From NCBI GenBank assembly GCA_002401495.1, contig NVTG01000003.1, positions 1 through 7,971 on the forward strand: a stretch of 7,971 bases of DNA. The letters are read 5' to 3'. This DNA is from Candidatus Kaiserbacteria bacterium. GTDB lineage: Bacteria > Patescibacteria > Paceibacteria > UBA9973 > UBA2100. A program made the position numbers and the translations under genes. The notes under the pieces are model-generated. The model was not told the origin of the DNA and did not search any database. It was given only the letters and a program-made list of their open reading frames with translations. This document shows positions 1 through 6,548 of this stretch, one piece after another. Position 1 is the first letter of the stretch. Every line of letters begins with the position of its first letter.

Positions 1-1
1 G

Positions 2-370
2 CTGATCGAGGAATTCCTGAAGCAGCGCAAAACCGAATGTACCCGTCTGAATGAGGGCTATGTCGAACTTGCCCGCCGCCTTGACCTTCTGGCGGAACAA
101 CCTGAAGAACAAACCTCGGCAAACGGCCAGCCGACAGCGCAAACGGAACAGGCTGCGCAGCAACTGGCTGCGGCCAACCCGCAACAACCGGCAGCAGCTG
201 CAGAAATGCCAGCGGCACGTCCGGCCCCACCGCCGTCAACCGGGCCCAAGATCAATCGCGGCCCCAAGGTGCACAGTCGTTCGAAACGTGAGAACGGCAA
301 GGACCTGAACGAAGCCAAGCGGGCTTTGCGGCAGGACGGCAATGACGCGCCGGGCGGGGCATCGGAATGA
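2..370 (+). CDS. fliI: Flagellar export ATPase FliI, C-terminal part (5' end outside window)
   Basis: An open frame enters from the left edge and ends at TGA 368-370, giving 122 residues with no start in the window. The first ~32 residues fit the end of FliI/SctN-type export ATPases: the family's last helices typically read like 'LEAFLQQ..-E..-..-.L', and here LIEEFLKQRK is followed by LNEGYVELARRLDLL. FliI is the cytoplasmic hexameric ATPase that powers unfolding and delivery of flagellar export substrates. The assignment is strengthened by a FliJ-like gene only 23 nt downstream, the usual order. Odd: about 90 more residues follow where the family normally stops. They are low complexity (A, Q, P and E rich), then a basic stretch with K/R (PKINRGPKVHSRSKR), then a short acidic end. 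The catalytic Walker motifs lie outside the window, so the identity rests on the short C-terminal match and the neighbour. Confidence 0.62.
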   Translation: MIEEFLKQRKTECTRLNEGYVELARRLDLLAEQPEEQTSANGQPTAQTEQAAQQLAAANPQQPAAAAEMPAARPAPPPSTGPKINRGPKVHSRSKRENGKDLNEAKRALRQDGNDAPGGASE

Positions 371-393
371 TCGCGGACGCTAGGGGCTGACCC

Positions 394-822
394 ATGGCCA
401 AGGATTTCAAGACACTGGTTCGAATGCGCAAATGGGCGCTTGATGAAAAGCAGCGTGAGCTTGGTGAAATGCTTGGTGTTCTGGGCAATCTTGAAGCCGA
501 GAAAGAAGCCCTTGAGCAAGCGGTCATCGCTGAGCAGAAGGTTGCGGCGGAAAACCCCGAACTTGCCGGATTTGCCTATGGCGGCTTTGCCAATGCGGTT
601 ATCGCCGAACGCGAAGCAATTGCGAAGATGATTGCCGAGCAAGAAGAGAAGATAGATGTCTTCCGCGATGAAGTCGCAGATGCCTTCAAGGAACTCAAGA
701 CTGCCGAAATTGCCGAACGCAATCGCGTTGAGGCCGAGCGCGCGGAAGAAGACAAGAAAGAACAGGACGAGCTTGATGAGATCGGGATGCGTTCAGCGAC
801 GCGCGATGACGGACTGATTTAA
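394..822 (+). CDS. fliJ: FliJ-like flagellar export chaperone
   Basis: This 142-residue protein is almost entirely charged heptad-like helix (E, K, A, R rich), as expected for FliJ, the coiled-coil stalk protein that sits in the FliI ATPase ring and couples it to the export gate FlhA. It opens with the pattern typical of alphaproteobacterial FliJ, FKTLVRMRKWALDEKQRELGE, a run of basic/hydrophobic residues before the long coiled coil. It has the family's mid-protein 'PELAGFAYGGFA' break near residues 54-65 and ends with 'EQDELDEIGMR'. The ATG at 394 is preceded by AGGGG at 382-386, seven bases upstream, which supports this start. It lies 23 nt after the fliI-like stop, so the two are probably co-transcribed. 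FliJ sequences are poorly conserved, so the call depends on composition, length and context together. No terminator is visible in the 11 nt before the convergent deacylase gene. Confidence 0.75.
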   Translation: MAKDFKTLVRMRKWALDEKQRELGEMLGVLGNLEAEKEALEQAVIAEQKVAAENPELAGFAYGGFANAVIAEREAIAKMIAEQEEKIDVFRDEVADAFKELKTAEIAERNRVEAERAEEDKKEQDELDEIGMRSATRDDGLI

Positions 823-833
823 CGTCTCACCCG

Positions 834-1313
834 TTACGCCGAGATCGCGACCCCGGTTTCGATCCCCGTCGCATTGCGCAGTTCATCAGGTGTCATTGAA
901 AACACCGTGCTGGGCGTGCCTGCAGCAAACCAGACGGTTTGCTTGCCAAGAAGCTTTTCATCAATCAGTGTTTCGACTGGGTTGGCGTGGCCAAATGGCG
1001 GTACGCCGCCGATGGCATAGCCTGTATGCTCCCTGACTTCGCTGGCATCTGCCTTGCGGATCGACAAGCCCAACAAGCTGTTCACCTTGTTCAGGTCCAC
1101 CTGATCGGCACCGTTCATAATAATCAGAACCGGGCGCGATAACTCGGTCATGAAGACCAGCGATTTTCCAATTTCGCTGATGTCACAGCCAATGGCGTTT
1201 GCCGCATCGAACGCCGTGCGGGTGCCTTCGGGGAACTGAAACACCTCAACGTCACCAAGGTTGCGTTCGGCAAACGCATTTTGCAGGCATTGGGGAGGCG
1301 AAACTTTTTTCAT
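834..1313 (-). CDS. YbaK/EbsC-family aminoacyl-tRNA deacylase
   Basis: This is a 159-residue single-domain protein of the YbaK/ProRS-INS superfamily, cytoplasmic enzymes that hydrolyse wrongly charged tRNAs (for example Cys-tRNA-Pro or Ala-tRNA-Pro) in trans. Visible landmarks are the strand with the conserved catalytic lysine in IGKSLVF (K50), the hydrophobic strand PVLIIMNGADQVDL, the glycine-rich signature TGYAIGGVPPFGH (residues 97-109) and the later AGTPSTVFSMTPDEL segment that closes the substrate pocket. Length matches the family (~155-165). The exact tRNA specificity cannot be read from sequence, so no gene symbol is given. The start ATG lies 3 nt after the stop of the upstream TerC-family gene. 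A GAGAA-like ribosome binding site falls inside that gene's last codons, so the two are probably translationally coupled. The gene converges on fliJ with an 11-nt gap. Confidence 0.9.
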   Translation of the reverse strand: MKKVSPPQCLQNAFAERNLGDVEVFQFPEGTRTAFDAANAIGCDISEIGKSLVFMTELSRPVLIIMNGADQVDLNKVNSLLGLSIRKADASEVREHTGYAIGGVPPFGHANPVETLIDEKLLGKQTVWFAAGTPSTVFSMTPDELRNATGIETGVAISA

Positions 1314-1316
1314 GAC

Positions 1317-2048
1317 TTAGTTCTCTTGTGCGCGGCGCCTTAATTTGCGTTTGCGGTTCATCAGGTTAAGCGTCTCGACCGACAGGCTGAATGCCATTGC
1401 GAAATAGATGTAGCCTTTCGGTACATGGATTTCGACGCCGTCAAGCAACAAGACAAACCCGACCAGGATCAGAAACGACAATGCCAGCATTTTGACAGAG
1501 GGATTTTGTTCGACAAAGTCGCCAATGGTTTTGGCTGCTGCCAGCATCACCAGAACAGATACAATCACCGCAATCACCATGATCGATATGTGATCAACAA
1601 GACCGACAGCTGTAATGACGCTATCAAGCGAGAAAATGATATCAAGTAACATGATCTGAAGGATGGTCATGGCAAAGCTCGACATGATCTTGCCAGGTCC
1701 GTGTTCTTCGGGTTCGTCAATCGTGTGATGGATTTCCTTCGATGCCTTGGCGATCAGGAAAAGCCCGCCAACAATCAGGATCAGGTCGCGTCCACTGATT
1801 TCCTGTCCGAAGGCGGAAAACATCGGCGCGGTCAATTGCATTACCCATGCGATCCCGGCCAGAAGCGCAAGGCGCATACCCATTGCGGCCAAAAGACCAA
1901 TGCGCCGCGCCGGGGCCTGTTGGTCCTGCGGAAGTTTGGAGACGATCACCGACAGAAAAACGATGTTGTCGATCCCCAAAACAATTTCGAGCGCCGTCAG
2001 GGTGGCAAGCCCGATCCACATGTTGGGATCACTCATCCATTCAAACAT
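1317..2048 (-). CDS. TerC/YgdQ-family integral membrane protein
   Basis: This 243-residue polytopic inner-membrane protein has about seven hydrophobic helices. It carries the two acidic signature motifs of the TerC family: EIVLGIDNIVFLS (residues 21-33) in the first helix and DIIFSLDSVITAVG (135-148) in the middle. The intramembrane acidic residues of these motifs are thought to coordinate or move metal cations. The family is linked to tellurite resistance and, in several bacteria, to Mn2+ export or metallation of secreted enzymes. Length and the basic C-terminus (NRKRKLRRRAQ) resemble the short YgdQ/YoaE-type members without CBS domains. The start ATG is preceded by AAAGGA about 8-9 nt upstream on the minus strand. 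It is the first gene of a two-gene operon with the deacylase and diverges from the ABC importer operon. The actual ion is not determined by the sequence, and I see no yybP-ykoY manganese riboswitch in the leader. Confidence 0.9.
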   Translation of the reverse strand: MFEWMSDPNMWIGLATLTALEIVLGIDNIVFLSVIVSKLPQDQQAPARRIGLLAAMGMRLALLAGIAWVMQLTAPMFSAFGQEISGRDLILIVGGLFLIAKASKEIHHTIDEPEEHGPGKIMSSFAMTILQIMLLDIIFSLDSVITAVGLVDHISIMVIAVIVSVLVMLAAAKTIGDFVEQNPSVKMLALSFLILVGFVLLLDGVEIHVPKGYIYFAMAFSLSVETLNLMNRKRKLRRRAQEN

Positions 2049-2150
2049 CGCAAGTGTCCTTTAAGGTCCCGAAGGTGGTCAACTGATTGCAGACAAAGTG
2101 AGTTTGATCAGGCTCTAACGCAAGCGTGAATTGATTTTATGTGCGGTCTG

Positions 2151-2179
2151 TTGAAAAAGTGAGGATAGCAAAATCAAAT
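2151..2179 (+). promoter_or_regulatory. Candidate sigma-70-type promoter of the importer operon
   Basis: TTGAAA (2151-2156, five of six matches to the -35 consensus) is followed after 17 nt by TCAAAT (2174-2179, four of six matches to TATAAT). It lies ~60 nt upstream of the start chosen for the binding protein. The region is locally AT-rich, in contrast to the surrounding genes. Such pairs occur by chance, so confidence is modest. Confidence 0.35.
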
Positions 2180-2181
2180 AA

Positions 2182-2211
2182 GCAGCCCGCGCTCATTTCC
2201 GTCGAGGCTGC
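2182..2211 (+). other. GC-rich hairpin in the importer leader with competing pairings
   Basis: GCAGCC (2182-2187) can pair perfectly with GGCTGC (2206-2211). An overlapping alternative pairs CCCGC (2186-2190) with GCGGG (2210-2214). The two structures exclude one another. The element ends about a dozen bases before the ribosome binding site, so it could influence translation of the first gene. It matches no riboswitch class I know and could be fortuitous. Confidence 0.25.
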
Positions 2212-2223
2212 GGGTCATCAGGT

Positions 2224-2230
2224 AAAAGGA
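2224..2230 (+). promoter_or_regulatory. Ribosome binding site deciding the start of the binding protein
   Basis: AAAAGGA ends nine bases before the ATG at 2240. The next in-frame ATG (2252) and the far upstream one (2141) have no comparable site. Starting at 2240 also gives a normal signal peptide. Confidence 0.65.
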
Positions 2231-2239
2231 TTGTCCGAG

Positions 2240-3481
2240 ATGCGGTCAAGAATGCGCACTTTCGTTTCTGCTTTGGCGTTGGCAACCGGCATTGCTGCGA
2301 CATCATTGTCGACCCCGGCTTTTGCCGACCCGGCCCCGGATGTGGGCAACTGGCAATCTGTTCTGGATCAGGCCCGTGGCCAGACCGTTTATTGGCATGC
2401 CTGGGGCGGGGAGCCACGCATTAATGATTACATCGCCTGGGCCGGTGAACAGGTGCGCGAACGTTACGGGGTTGAGGTCGTTCAGGTCAAACTGACTGAT
2501 ACCGCAGACGCCGTTACAAGGGTGCTGTCGGAAAAAACCGCTGGTGTCGATGATGGCGGGGCGGTTGATATGATCTGGATTAACGGCGAAAACTTTGCCG
2601 CGATGAAGCGTAATGACCTTCTGTTTGGGCCATGGGCGGAACTAACGCCAAACTTTGCCTATGTCGATGTCGAAGGCAAACCGACAGTGGTCAACGATTT
2701 CACCGTGCCGACCGACGGGCTTGAAGCACCGTGGGGCATGGCGCAGGTCAGTTTCTATTACGATACGGCCAAGCTTGATGAGGTGCCGAAATCAGCCGAG
2801 GAACTTCTGGAATGGCTGGTCAAACATCCGGGCCGCTTTACCTATCCGCAGCCACCGAACTATATGGGGTCGACCTTCCTTAAACAGATTCTGACTGAGC
2901 TGGTGGAAGACCCGAGTGTTCTGCAGCAGCCAGCTGACGAAACCGATGCACAGGCAACTTTGGCACCGCTTTGGGGCTATCTTGAAGACTTGCAGCCGCT
3001 GTTGTGGCGCGATGGTCAGTCCTACCCGCAGAACGGGGCATCAATGCGTACGCTTCTGGCGGATAACGAAGTCGATATCGCGTTTTCATTCAGTTCCGGC
3101 GAAGTTTCATCGGCAATTGAAGCGTTCGAGCTTCCTGATACCGTCCGGTCCTATGTGTTTGAGAATGGCACGCTTGGCAACACCAACTTTGTCGCCATTC
3201 CCTATAACGCATCGGCCAAGGCAGGCGCAGTTGTACTGGCCGATTTCCTGATGTCACCCGAAGCCCAGCTTCGCAAGCAGGACCCGCAATATTGGGGCGC
3301 GGATACGGTTCTGGCGATGGATAAACTGCCCAAAGACATGCAGGAAGCCTTTGCCAATCTTGATCTTGGCATTGCATCGCTTGCCCCGTCCGAACGCGGT
3401 ACGGTTCTGCCGGAACCGCATCCAAGCTGGATGTCGCTGGTCGAAACCGAATGGCAAAAACGTTACGGCGTTGTGCAATAA
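2240..3481 (+). CDS. ynjB: ABC importer periplasmic substrate-binding protein, YnjB type
   Basis: This 413-residue secreted solute-binding protein captures the substrate in the periplasm for the permease/ATPase encoded just downstream. The start at 2240 gives a classic Sec signal peptide: basic MRSRMR, a hydrophobic core, then TPAFA with cleavage predicted after residue 29 before DPAP. There is no lipobox cysteine, so it should be soluble. The mature part has the hallmarks of YnjB-like proteins: QTVYWHAWGGEPRINDYIAW near the N-terminus, DMIWINGENFAAMK, the hinge strand GLEAPWGMAQVSFYYDTAKL, YPQPPNYMGSTFLKQ and, late, NTNFVAIPYNASAKAGAVVLADFLMSPEAQ. Length is close to E. coli YnjB (~388). The fold class is that of the iron/thiamine/sulfate-type binding proteins, but the family's substrate is not established and I do not assign one. 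The frame is open upstream to 2141, but that extension lacks a ribosome binding site and would bury the signal peptide. Confidence 0.9.
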   Translation: MRSRMRTFVSALALATGIAATSLSTPAFADPAPDVGNWQSVLDQARGQTVYWHAWGGEPRINDYIAWAGEQVRERYGVEVVQVKLTDTADAVTRVLSEKTAGVDDGGAVDMIWINGENFAAMKRNDLLFGPWAELTPNFAYVDVEGKPTVVNDFTVPTDGLEAPWGMAQVSFYYDTAKLDEVPKSAEELLEWLVKHPGRFTYPQPPNYMGSTFLKQILTELVEDPSVLQQPADETDAQATLAPLWGYLEDLQPLLWRDGQSYPQNGASMRTLLADNEVDIAFSFSSGEVSSAIEAFELPDTVRSYVFENGTLGNTNFVAIPYNASAKAGAVVLADFLMSPEAQLRKQDPQYWGADTVLAMDKLPKDMQEAFANLDLGIASLAPSERGTVLPEPHPSWMSLVETEWQKRYGVVQ

Positions 3482-3487
3482 TAACGC

Positions 3488-5173
3488 ATGTTGCGTTTTG
3501 TTCCGATCCTGACAATCGTTCTGATGATCGGCCCGGTTTCTGCCGGGCTGATTGGCACAGTTTTGCCTGCGTTCGGGATATTGCCAGCACTTGGCGGTAC
3601 GACGCCATCCCTTGATCCGTGGCAGGCGCTGTTTGCGCAGCCCGGTCTTGGCGCATCCATCCGGCTCTCATTCGTCAATGGCGTGATTGCAACCGCGATC
3701 TCAGTTGCGATTGTCATGCTTTTTTGTGCAGCCTGGCAGGGCACGCGCATATTTCGCGCCATGCAACGGGTCTTGTCGCCGATCCTGTCCGTTCCACATG
3801 CGACGGCGGCCTTTGGGCTGGCATTCCTGATTGCGCCATCGGGCTGGATCGTAAGACTGGTGGCACAATTTGCCGGATGGGACCGCCCGCCCGATATTGC
3901 GATTATCCATGACCCTTGGGGAATGGCGCTGATTGCCGGGCTGGTGGCAAAGGAAATCCCGTTCTTGTTTTTGATGACGCTTTCGGCCCTGCCACAAGCC
4001 GATACAGACCGCACGGCACAGGTCACAGCAACCCTTGGATATGGAAAAACCGCCGGGTGGTTCAAGGCAACCTTGCCGCGCGTCTATCCGCAAATCCGCC
4101 TGCCGGTCCTGGCCGTGCTCGCCTATTCGACATCGGTTGTCGATGTGGCGATCATTCTGGCACCGACGACACCGGCCCCGCTGGCCGTTCGCATTCTGGG
4201 ATGGTTGTCCGATCCGGATCTTGGCCTGCGTTTCATGGCATCCAGTGCTGCTGTCTTGCAGCTTTTGATCGTGATCGCGGCAATGGTGGTCTGGATTGCG
4301 GGCGAACGGATCATCGGGGCCATGGGGCGCCATTGGGCAGAGGACGGGCATCGTTTCAGGGAAGACAGCGCCGTCAGGGGGGCATCTGCACTGTTGGCGC
4401 TGGTGGCAGCCGGTGCGGTGGTGCTGGGTCTTGTGGTGCTTCTGGTCTGGAGTATTGCCGGGTTCTGGGCATTTCCCGATCTGTTGCCACGCGGGTTCAG
4501 TTTGCGTCTTTGGGCGCGCGAGTTGGATGCAATCGGTAGCAGCCTGACAACGACACTTTTGATCGGCATTCCGGCAGTTTTGGTTGCGGTCACGCTGGTT
4601 CTGGGCTGCCTTGAGAACGAGGTCCGCACAGGCAAGGCGGCCGGACGCCGTGCCATGCTGTTGATTTACCTGCCGCTTCTGGTGCCACAGATCAGTTTTA
4701 TGTTCGGATTGCAGGTCTTCTTTACGCTGCTTGGTCTTGAACGCACATTGCTGTCGGTTGTGCTGGGGCATTTGGTGTTTGTTGCGCCCTATGTGTTTCT
4801 GTCCCTGTCAGAGCCATTCCGTGCCCTTGATCCGCGTTATGGGCAAACCGCCCTTTGTCTTGGGGCGTCACCGGCACGGACATTCTGGCTGGTGCGTTTG
4901 CCGCTTTTGACACGTGCAGTTCTAACCGCCGCCGCAGTCGGCCTTGCGGTGACGGTGGGGCAATACTTGCCAACACTGTTGATCGGGGCAGGGCGGTTTG
5001 CCACGGTCACGACAGAAGCGGTCGCACTGGCATCTGGCGGGGATCGCCGAATGATTGGCATTTATGGCTTGTTGCAAATGGTCCTGCCATTTGTTGGCTT
5101 TGCCCTTGCCTTGCTGATACCAGCGGTTTTGTTCCGCAACCGGCGCGGCATGGGGGCGCAGAACAAGGGATGA
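3488..5173 (+). CDS. ynjC: ABC importer permease, fused double-domain, YnjC type
   Basis: This 561-residue inner-membrane protein carries two complete ABC-permease domains in tandem (approximately residues 55-270 and 350-545), so one chain can form the whole channel, as in FbpB/ThiP/YnjC. Each half holds a cytoplasmic EAA-type loop that docks on the ATPase: residues ~176-207 (AQVTATLGYGKTAGWF, then LPRVYPQIRLP) and ~451-475 (GQTALCLGASPARTFWLVRLP). About twelve hydrophobic spans are visible; the first near residues 5-25 ends in a proline/glycine-rich periplasmic segment LPAFGILPALGG typical of this family. The start ATG is 6 nt after the binding-protein stop. No strong Shine-Dalgarno is visible, which suggests translational coupling. 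The stop TGA is separated from the ATPase start by 3 nt. E. coli YnjC is slightly shorter (~511). Substrate unknown. Confidence 0.9.
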   Translation: MLRFVPILTIVLMIGPVSAGLIGTVLPAFGILPALGGTTPSLDPWQALFAQPGLGASIRLSFVNGVIATAISVAIVMLFCAAWQGTRIFRAMQRVLSPILSVPHATAAFGLAFLIAPSGWIVRLVAQFAGWDRPPDIAIIHDPWGMALIAGLVAKEIPFLFLMTLSALPQADTDRTAQVTATLGYGKTAGWFKATLPRVYPQIRLPVLAVLAYSTSVVDVAIILAPTTPAPLAVRILGWLSDPDLGLRFMASSAAVLQLLIVIAAMVVWIAGERIIGAMGRHWAEDGHRFREDSAVRGASALLALVAAGAVVLGLVVLLVWSIAGFWAFPDLLPRGFSLRLWARELDAIGSSLTTTLLIGIPAVLVAVTLVLGCLENEVRTGKAAGRRAMLLIYLPLLVPQISFMFGLQVFFTLLGLERTLLSVVLGHLVFVAPYVFLSLSEPFRALDPRYGQTALCLGASPARTFWLVRLPLLTRAVLTAAAVGLAVTVGQYLPTLLIGAGRFATVTTEAVALASGGDRRMIGIYGLLQMVLPFVGFALALLIPAVLFRNRRGMGAQNKG

Positions 5174-5176
5174 TGA

Positions 5177-5824
5177 ATGCCTGAAACGCTTGAAAATGGT
5201 CTGGAGTTACGCGATGTCCGCGTGCGTCTTGATGGGCGTGAACTGGTGGCCGTCGATCTGACGATTGCGCCCGGTGAAATCGTGACCCTTATGGGGCCAA
5301 GTGGATCGGGTAAATCCAGTTTGCTTGGACATATCTGCGGCACCTTGCCAGATACATTTGATGTCACCGGCGAGGTGGTTCTGAATGGTACACCTCTTGC
5401 GGGGTTGACCCCGCAGGAACGTCATGTTGGTATTCTGTTTCAGGATGATCTGTTGTTCCCGCACCTTTCGGTTGGTGGCAATCTGGCTTTTGCGCTGCCA
5501 TCACATATCAAGAGCCGGGGAAACCGCCGTGCACGGGTTGAGGCCGCGCTTTCCAGTGCAGAGATGGACGGGTTTTATGATCGCGATCCGGCAACACTTT
5601 CAGGCGGGCAACGCGCGCGTGTGGCCTTGATGCGGGTTCTGTTGTCTGAACCGTGTGCCTTGTTGCTGGATGAGCCATTTTCAAAACTTGATAGCGGCCT
5701 GAGGTCACAGATCAGATCGTTTGTGTTTGATCTCTGCCGCAAGAACAGCTTGCCAACCCTGATGGTTACCCATGATCCAGACGATGGCGAAGCAGCAGGT
5801 GGGCGGGTGATCAAGATTGATTGA
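5177..5824 (+). CDS. ynjD: ABC importer ATP-binding protein, YnjD type
   Basis: This 215-residue ATPase subunit should form a dimer on the cytoplasmic face of the double permease. All motifs are intact: Walker A GPSGSGKSS (residues 40-48), Q-loop ILFQDDLLFPHLSV (Q89), signature LSGGQRARV (141-149), Walker B ALLLDEPF (161-168), D-loop SKLD (169-172) and the switch histidine in MVTHD (H199). It ends soon after the H-loop, so it lacks the TOBE-like regulatory extension seen in longer FbpC/PotA-type ATPases. This matches the short YnjD type (~217 in E. coli). Start 5177 is preceded by AAGGGA (5165-5170) with a 6-nt gap; two other ATGs at 5170 and 5173 are out of frame. It is the last gene of the tightly packed ynjBCD-like operon. 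No clear terminator follows it. Confidence 0.92.
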   Translation: MPETLENGLELRDVRVRLDGRELVAVDLTIAPGEIVTLMGPSGSGKSSLLGHICGTLPDTFDVTGEVVLNGTPLAGLTPQERHVGILFQDDLLFPHLSVGGNLAFALPSHIKSRGNRRARVEAALSSAEMDGFYDRDPATLSGGQRARVALMRVLLSEPCALLLDEPFSKLDSGLRSQIRSFVFDLCRKNSLPTLMVTHDPDDGEAAGGRVIKID

Positions 5825-5967
5825 CCTTTCGCCAAAGATGCAATGATGGCATGTACCGAATTTGCTGGAATCACCCTTTGATTGGTCTTATAGCAACTTA
5901 CCGCAAAGAATTGTCTTGGGGCCGGGGCATTCAATACCGGGCCCTTGCGGCATGGAGAGTGTCGTAA
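5825..5967. promoter_or_regulatory. 143-bp spacer upstream of the dioxygenase gene
   Basis: This non-coding gap lies between co-directional genes. The only promoter-like pair I can suggest is TTGCTG (5862-5867), 18 nt, then TCTTAT (5886-5891), which is weak. A GC-rich stem with a one-base bulge pairs GGGCCGG (5919-5925) with CCGGGCCC (5937-5944) around an 11-nt loop. No T-run follows it on either strand, so it does not look like an intrinsic terminator. I see no recognisable Fur, Irr or RirA site. Confidence 0.35.
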
Positions 5968-6522
5968 ATGTTCCCGGAAGAAATGTTTGCAATTGTCCCG
6001 GATGCGCTGGATCCGGCCACCTGTGACCGTCTGATCAATGGTTTTGCCCATGAGATGGACGAAGGTGGCCTTGTGCAGGGACAAACGGCAACCCACATCC
6101 GCCGTTCCAAGATCACCTGGTTCAATGAAGAACAGGAACCCGCTGTTTGCCGCCGGATCATAGATCTTGTTGCGGATGTAAACCGCAATGTCTTTGACTT
6201 TTCCCTGACCGAGTTTGCCGAGGACGCCCAGATCGCATGTTATGCCGGTGATCTGCGCGGACATTATGACTGGCACAGTGATGTTGGCGCGTCCGACGTG
6301 GCCAGACGTCGCAAACTGACCATGGTCATACAGCTTTCCGAACCTGATCAGTATGAAGGCGGGCAGTTGCAGCTTAACCCGGCGGGAAATTTCGTTGATG
6401 CGCCGATGGAACGGGGCACCGCGATCTTCTTTCCCAGCTTTGTGTTGCACCGCGTGGCCCCGACTACGGCGGGTTTACGCTATTCGCTGACGCAATGGGT
6501 GCATGGTAATCCGTTCCGCTAA
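5968..6522 (+). CDS. 2-oxoglutarate/Fe(II)-dependent dioxygenase (prolyl-4-hydroxylase-like fold)
   Basis: This 184-residue protein is a single double-stranded beta-helix domain of the P4H/PKHD-type 2OG-Fe(II) oxygenases. These use Fe(II), O2 and 2-oxoglutarate to hydroxylate a substrate, releasing succinate and CO2. The iron triad is visible: HxD in YDWHSD (H103, D105) and the distal histidine in FFPSFVLHRVAP (H161). The 2OG carboxylate-binding arginine fits R171 in GLRYSLTQWVHG, ten residues after the distal His, the usual spacing. YEGGQLQL (119-126) is the conserved strand between them. The start ATG has GGAGAG (5954-5959) eight bases upstream. The substrate (protein side chain, peptide or small molecule) cannot be told. 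It is shorter than PiuC/YbiX-type enzymes (~225) and lacks their C-terminal extension, so I do not use that name. It stands alone on this strand and converges on the next gene with a 13-nt gap. Confidence 0.88.
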   Translation: MFPEEMFAIVPDALDPATCDRLINGFAHEMDEGGLVQGQTATHIRRSKITWFNEEQEPAVCRRIIDLVADVNRNVFDFSLTEFAEDAQIACYAGDLRGHYDWHSDVGASDVARRRKLTMVIQLSEPDQYEGGQLQLNPAGNFVDAPMERGTAIFFPSFVLHRVAPTTAGLRYSLTQWVHGNPFR

Positions 6523-6548
6523 GGAACGTGGGTGATCAGTAACGTTCC
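6512..6548. terminator. Overlapping inverted repeats between convergent genes (possible bidirectional 3' hairpin)
   Basis: CGTTCC (6512-6517), GGAACGT (6523-6529) and ACGTTCC (6542-6548) form a three-armed set. The middle arm can pair either with the left copy (6 bp, 5-nt loop, enclosing the dioxygenase stop codon) or with the right copy (7 bp, 12-nt loop, beside the stop codon of the minus-strand gene). Position suggests a 3'-end role for both transcripts, but neither strand shows a following T-run, so it is not a canonical intrinsic terminator. Confidence 0.3.

Larger units (their letters stand above)
2049..2239. promoter_or_regulatory. Divergent control region between terC-like gene and ynjB-like operon
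   Basis: These 191 bp between divergent start codons must hold the promoters of both operons. Toward the importer there is a plausible sigma-70-like pair (listed separately), a GC-rich hairpin in the presumed leader and a good ribosome binding site. Toward the TerC-like gene only the ribosome binding site is clear; I cannot pick a convincing -35/-10 pair. A short imperfect palindrome ACGC-AA-GCGT near 2118-2127 could be an operator but is too short to claim. There is no TPP (thi-box) consensus and no yybP-ykoY-like fold that I can recognise. Confidence 0.5.

Noticed and set aside
58..642. Long minus-strand open frame opposite the fliI tail and fliJ
   Set aside because: It crosses two well-supported plus-strand genes, its protein is C/S/R-rich in a way typical of antisense frames, and it shows no family motifs.
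823..833. Terminator between the convergent fliJ and deacylase genes
   Set aside because: The gap is 11 nt and no stem or T-run is visible in it or across the stop codons.
2049..2239. TPP or yybP-ykoY riboswitch controlling either divergent operon
   Set aside because: I looked because of the importer family and the TerC neighbour, but the thi-box consensus and the manganese-riboswitch core are absent and the leader is short.
3701..4771. 356-codon minus-strand open frame inside the permease gene
   Set aside because: It is antisense to a clear membrane permease. The product is extremely Q/R/H/C-rich with no domain, as expected from reading hydrophobic codons backwards.
5575..6450. 291-codon minus-strand open frame across the ATPase end, spacer and dioxygenase
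   Set aside because: It runs opposite two genes with intact catalytic motifs and has no recognisable features.
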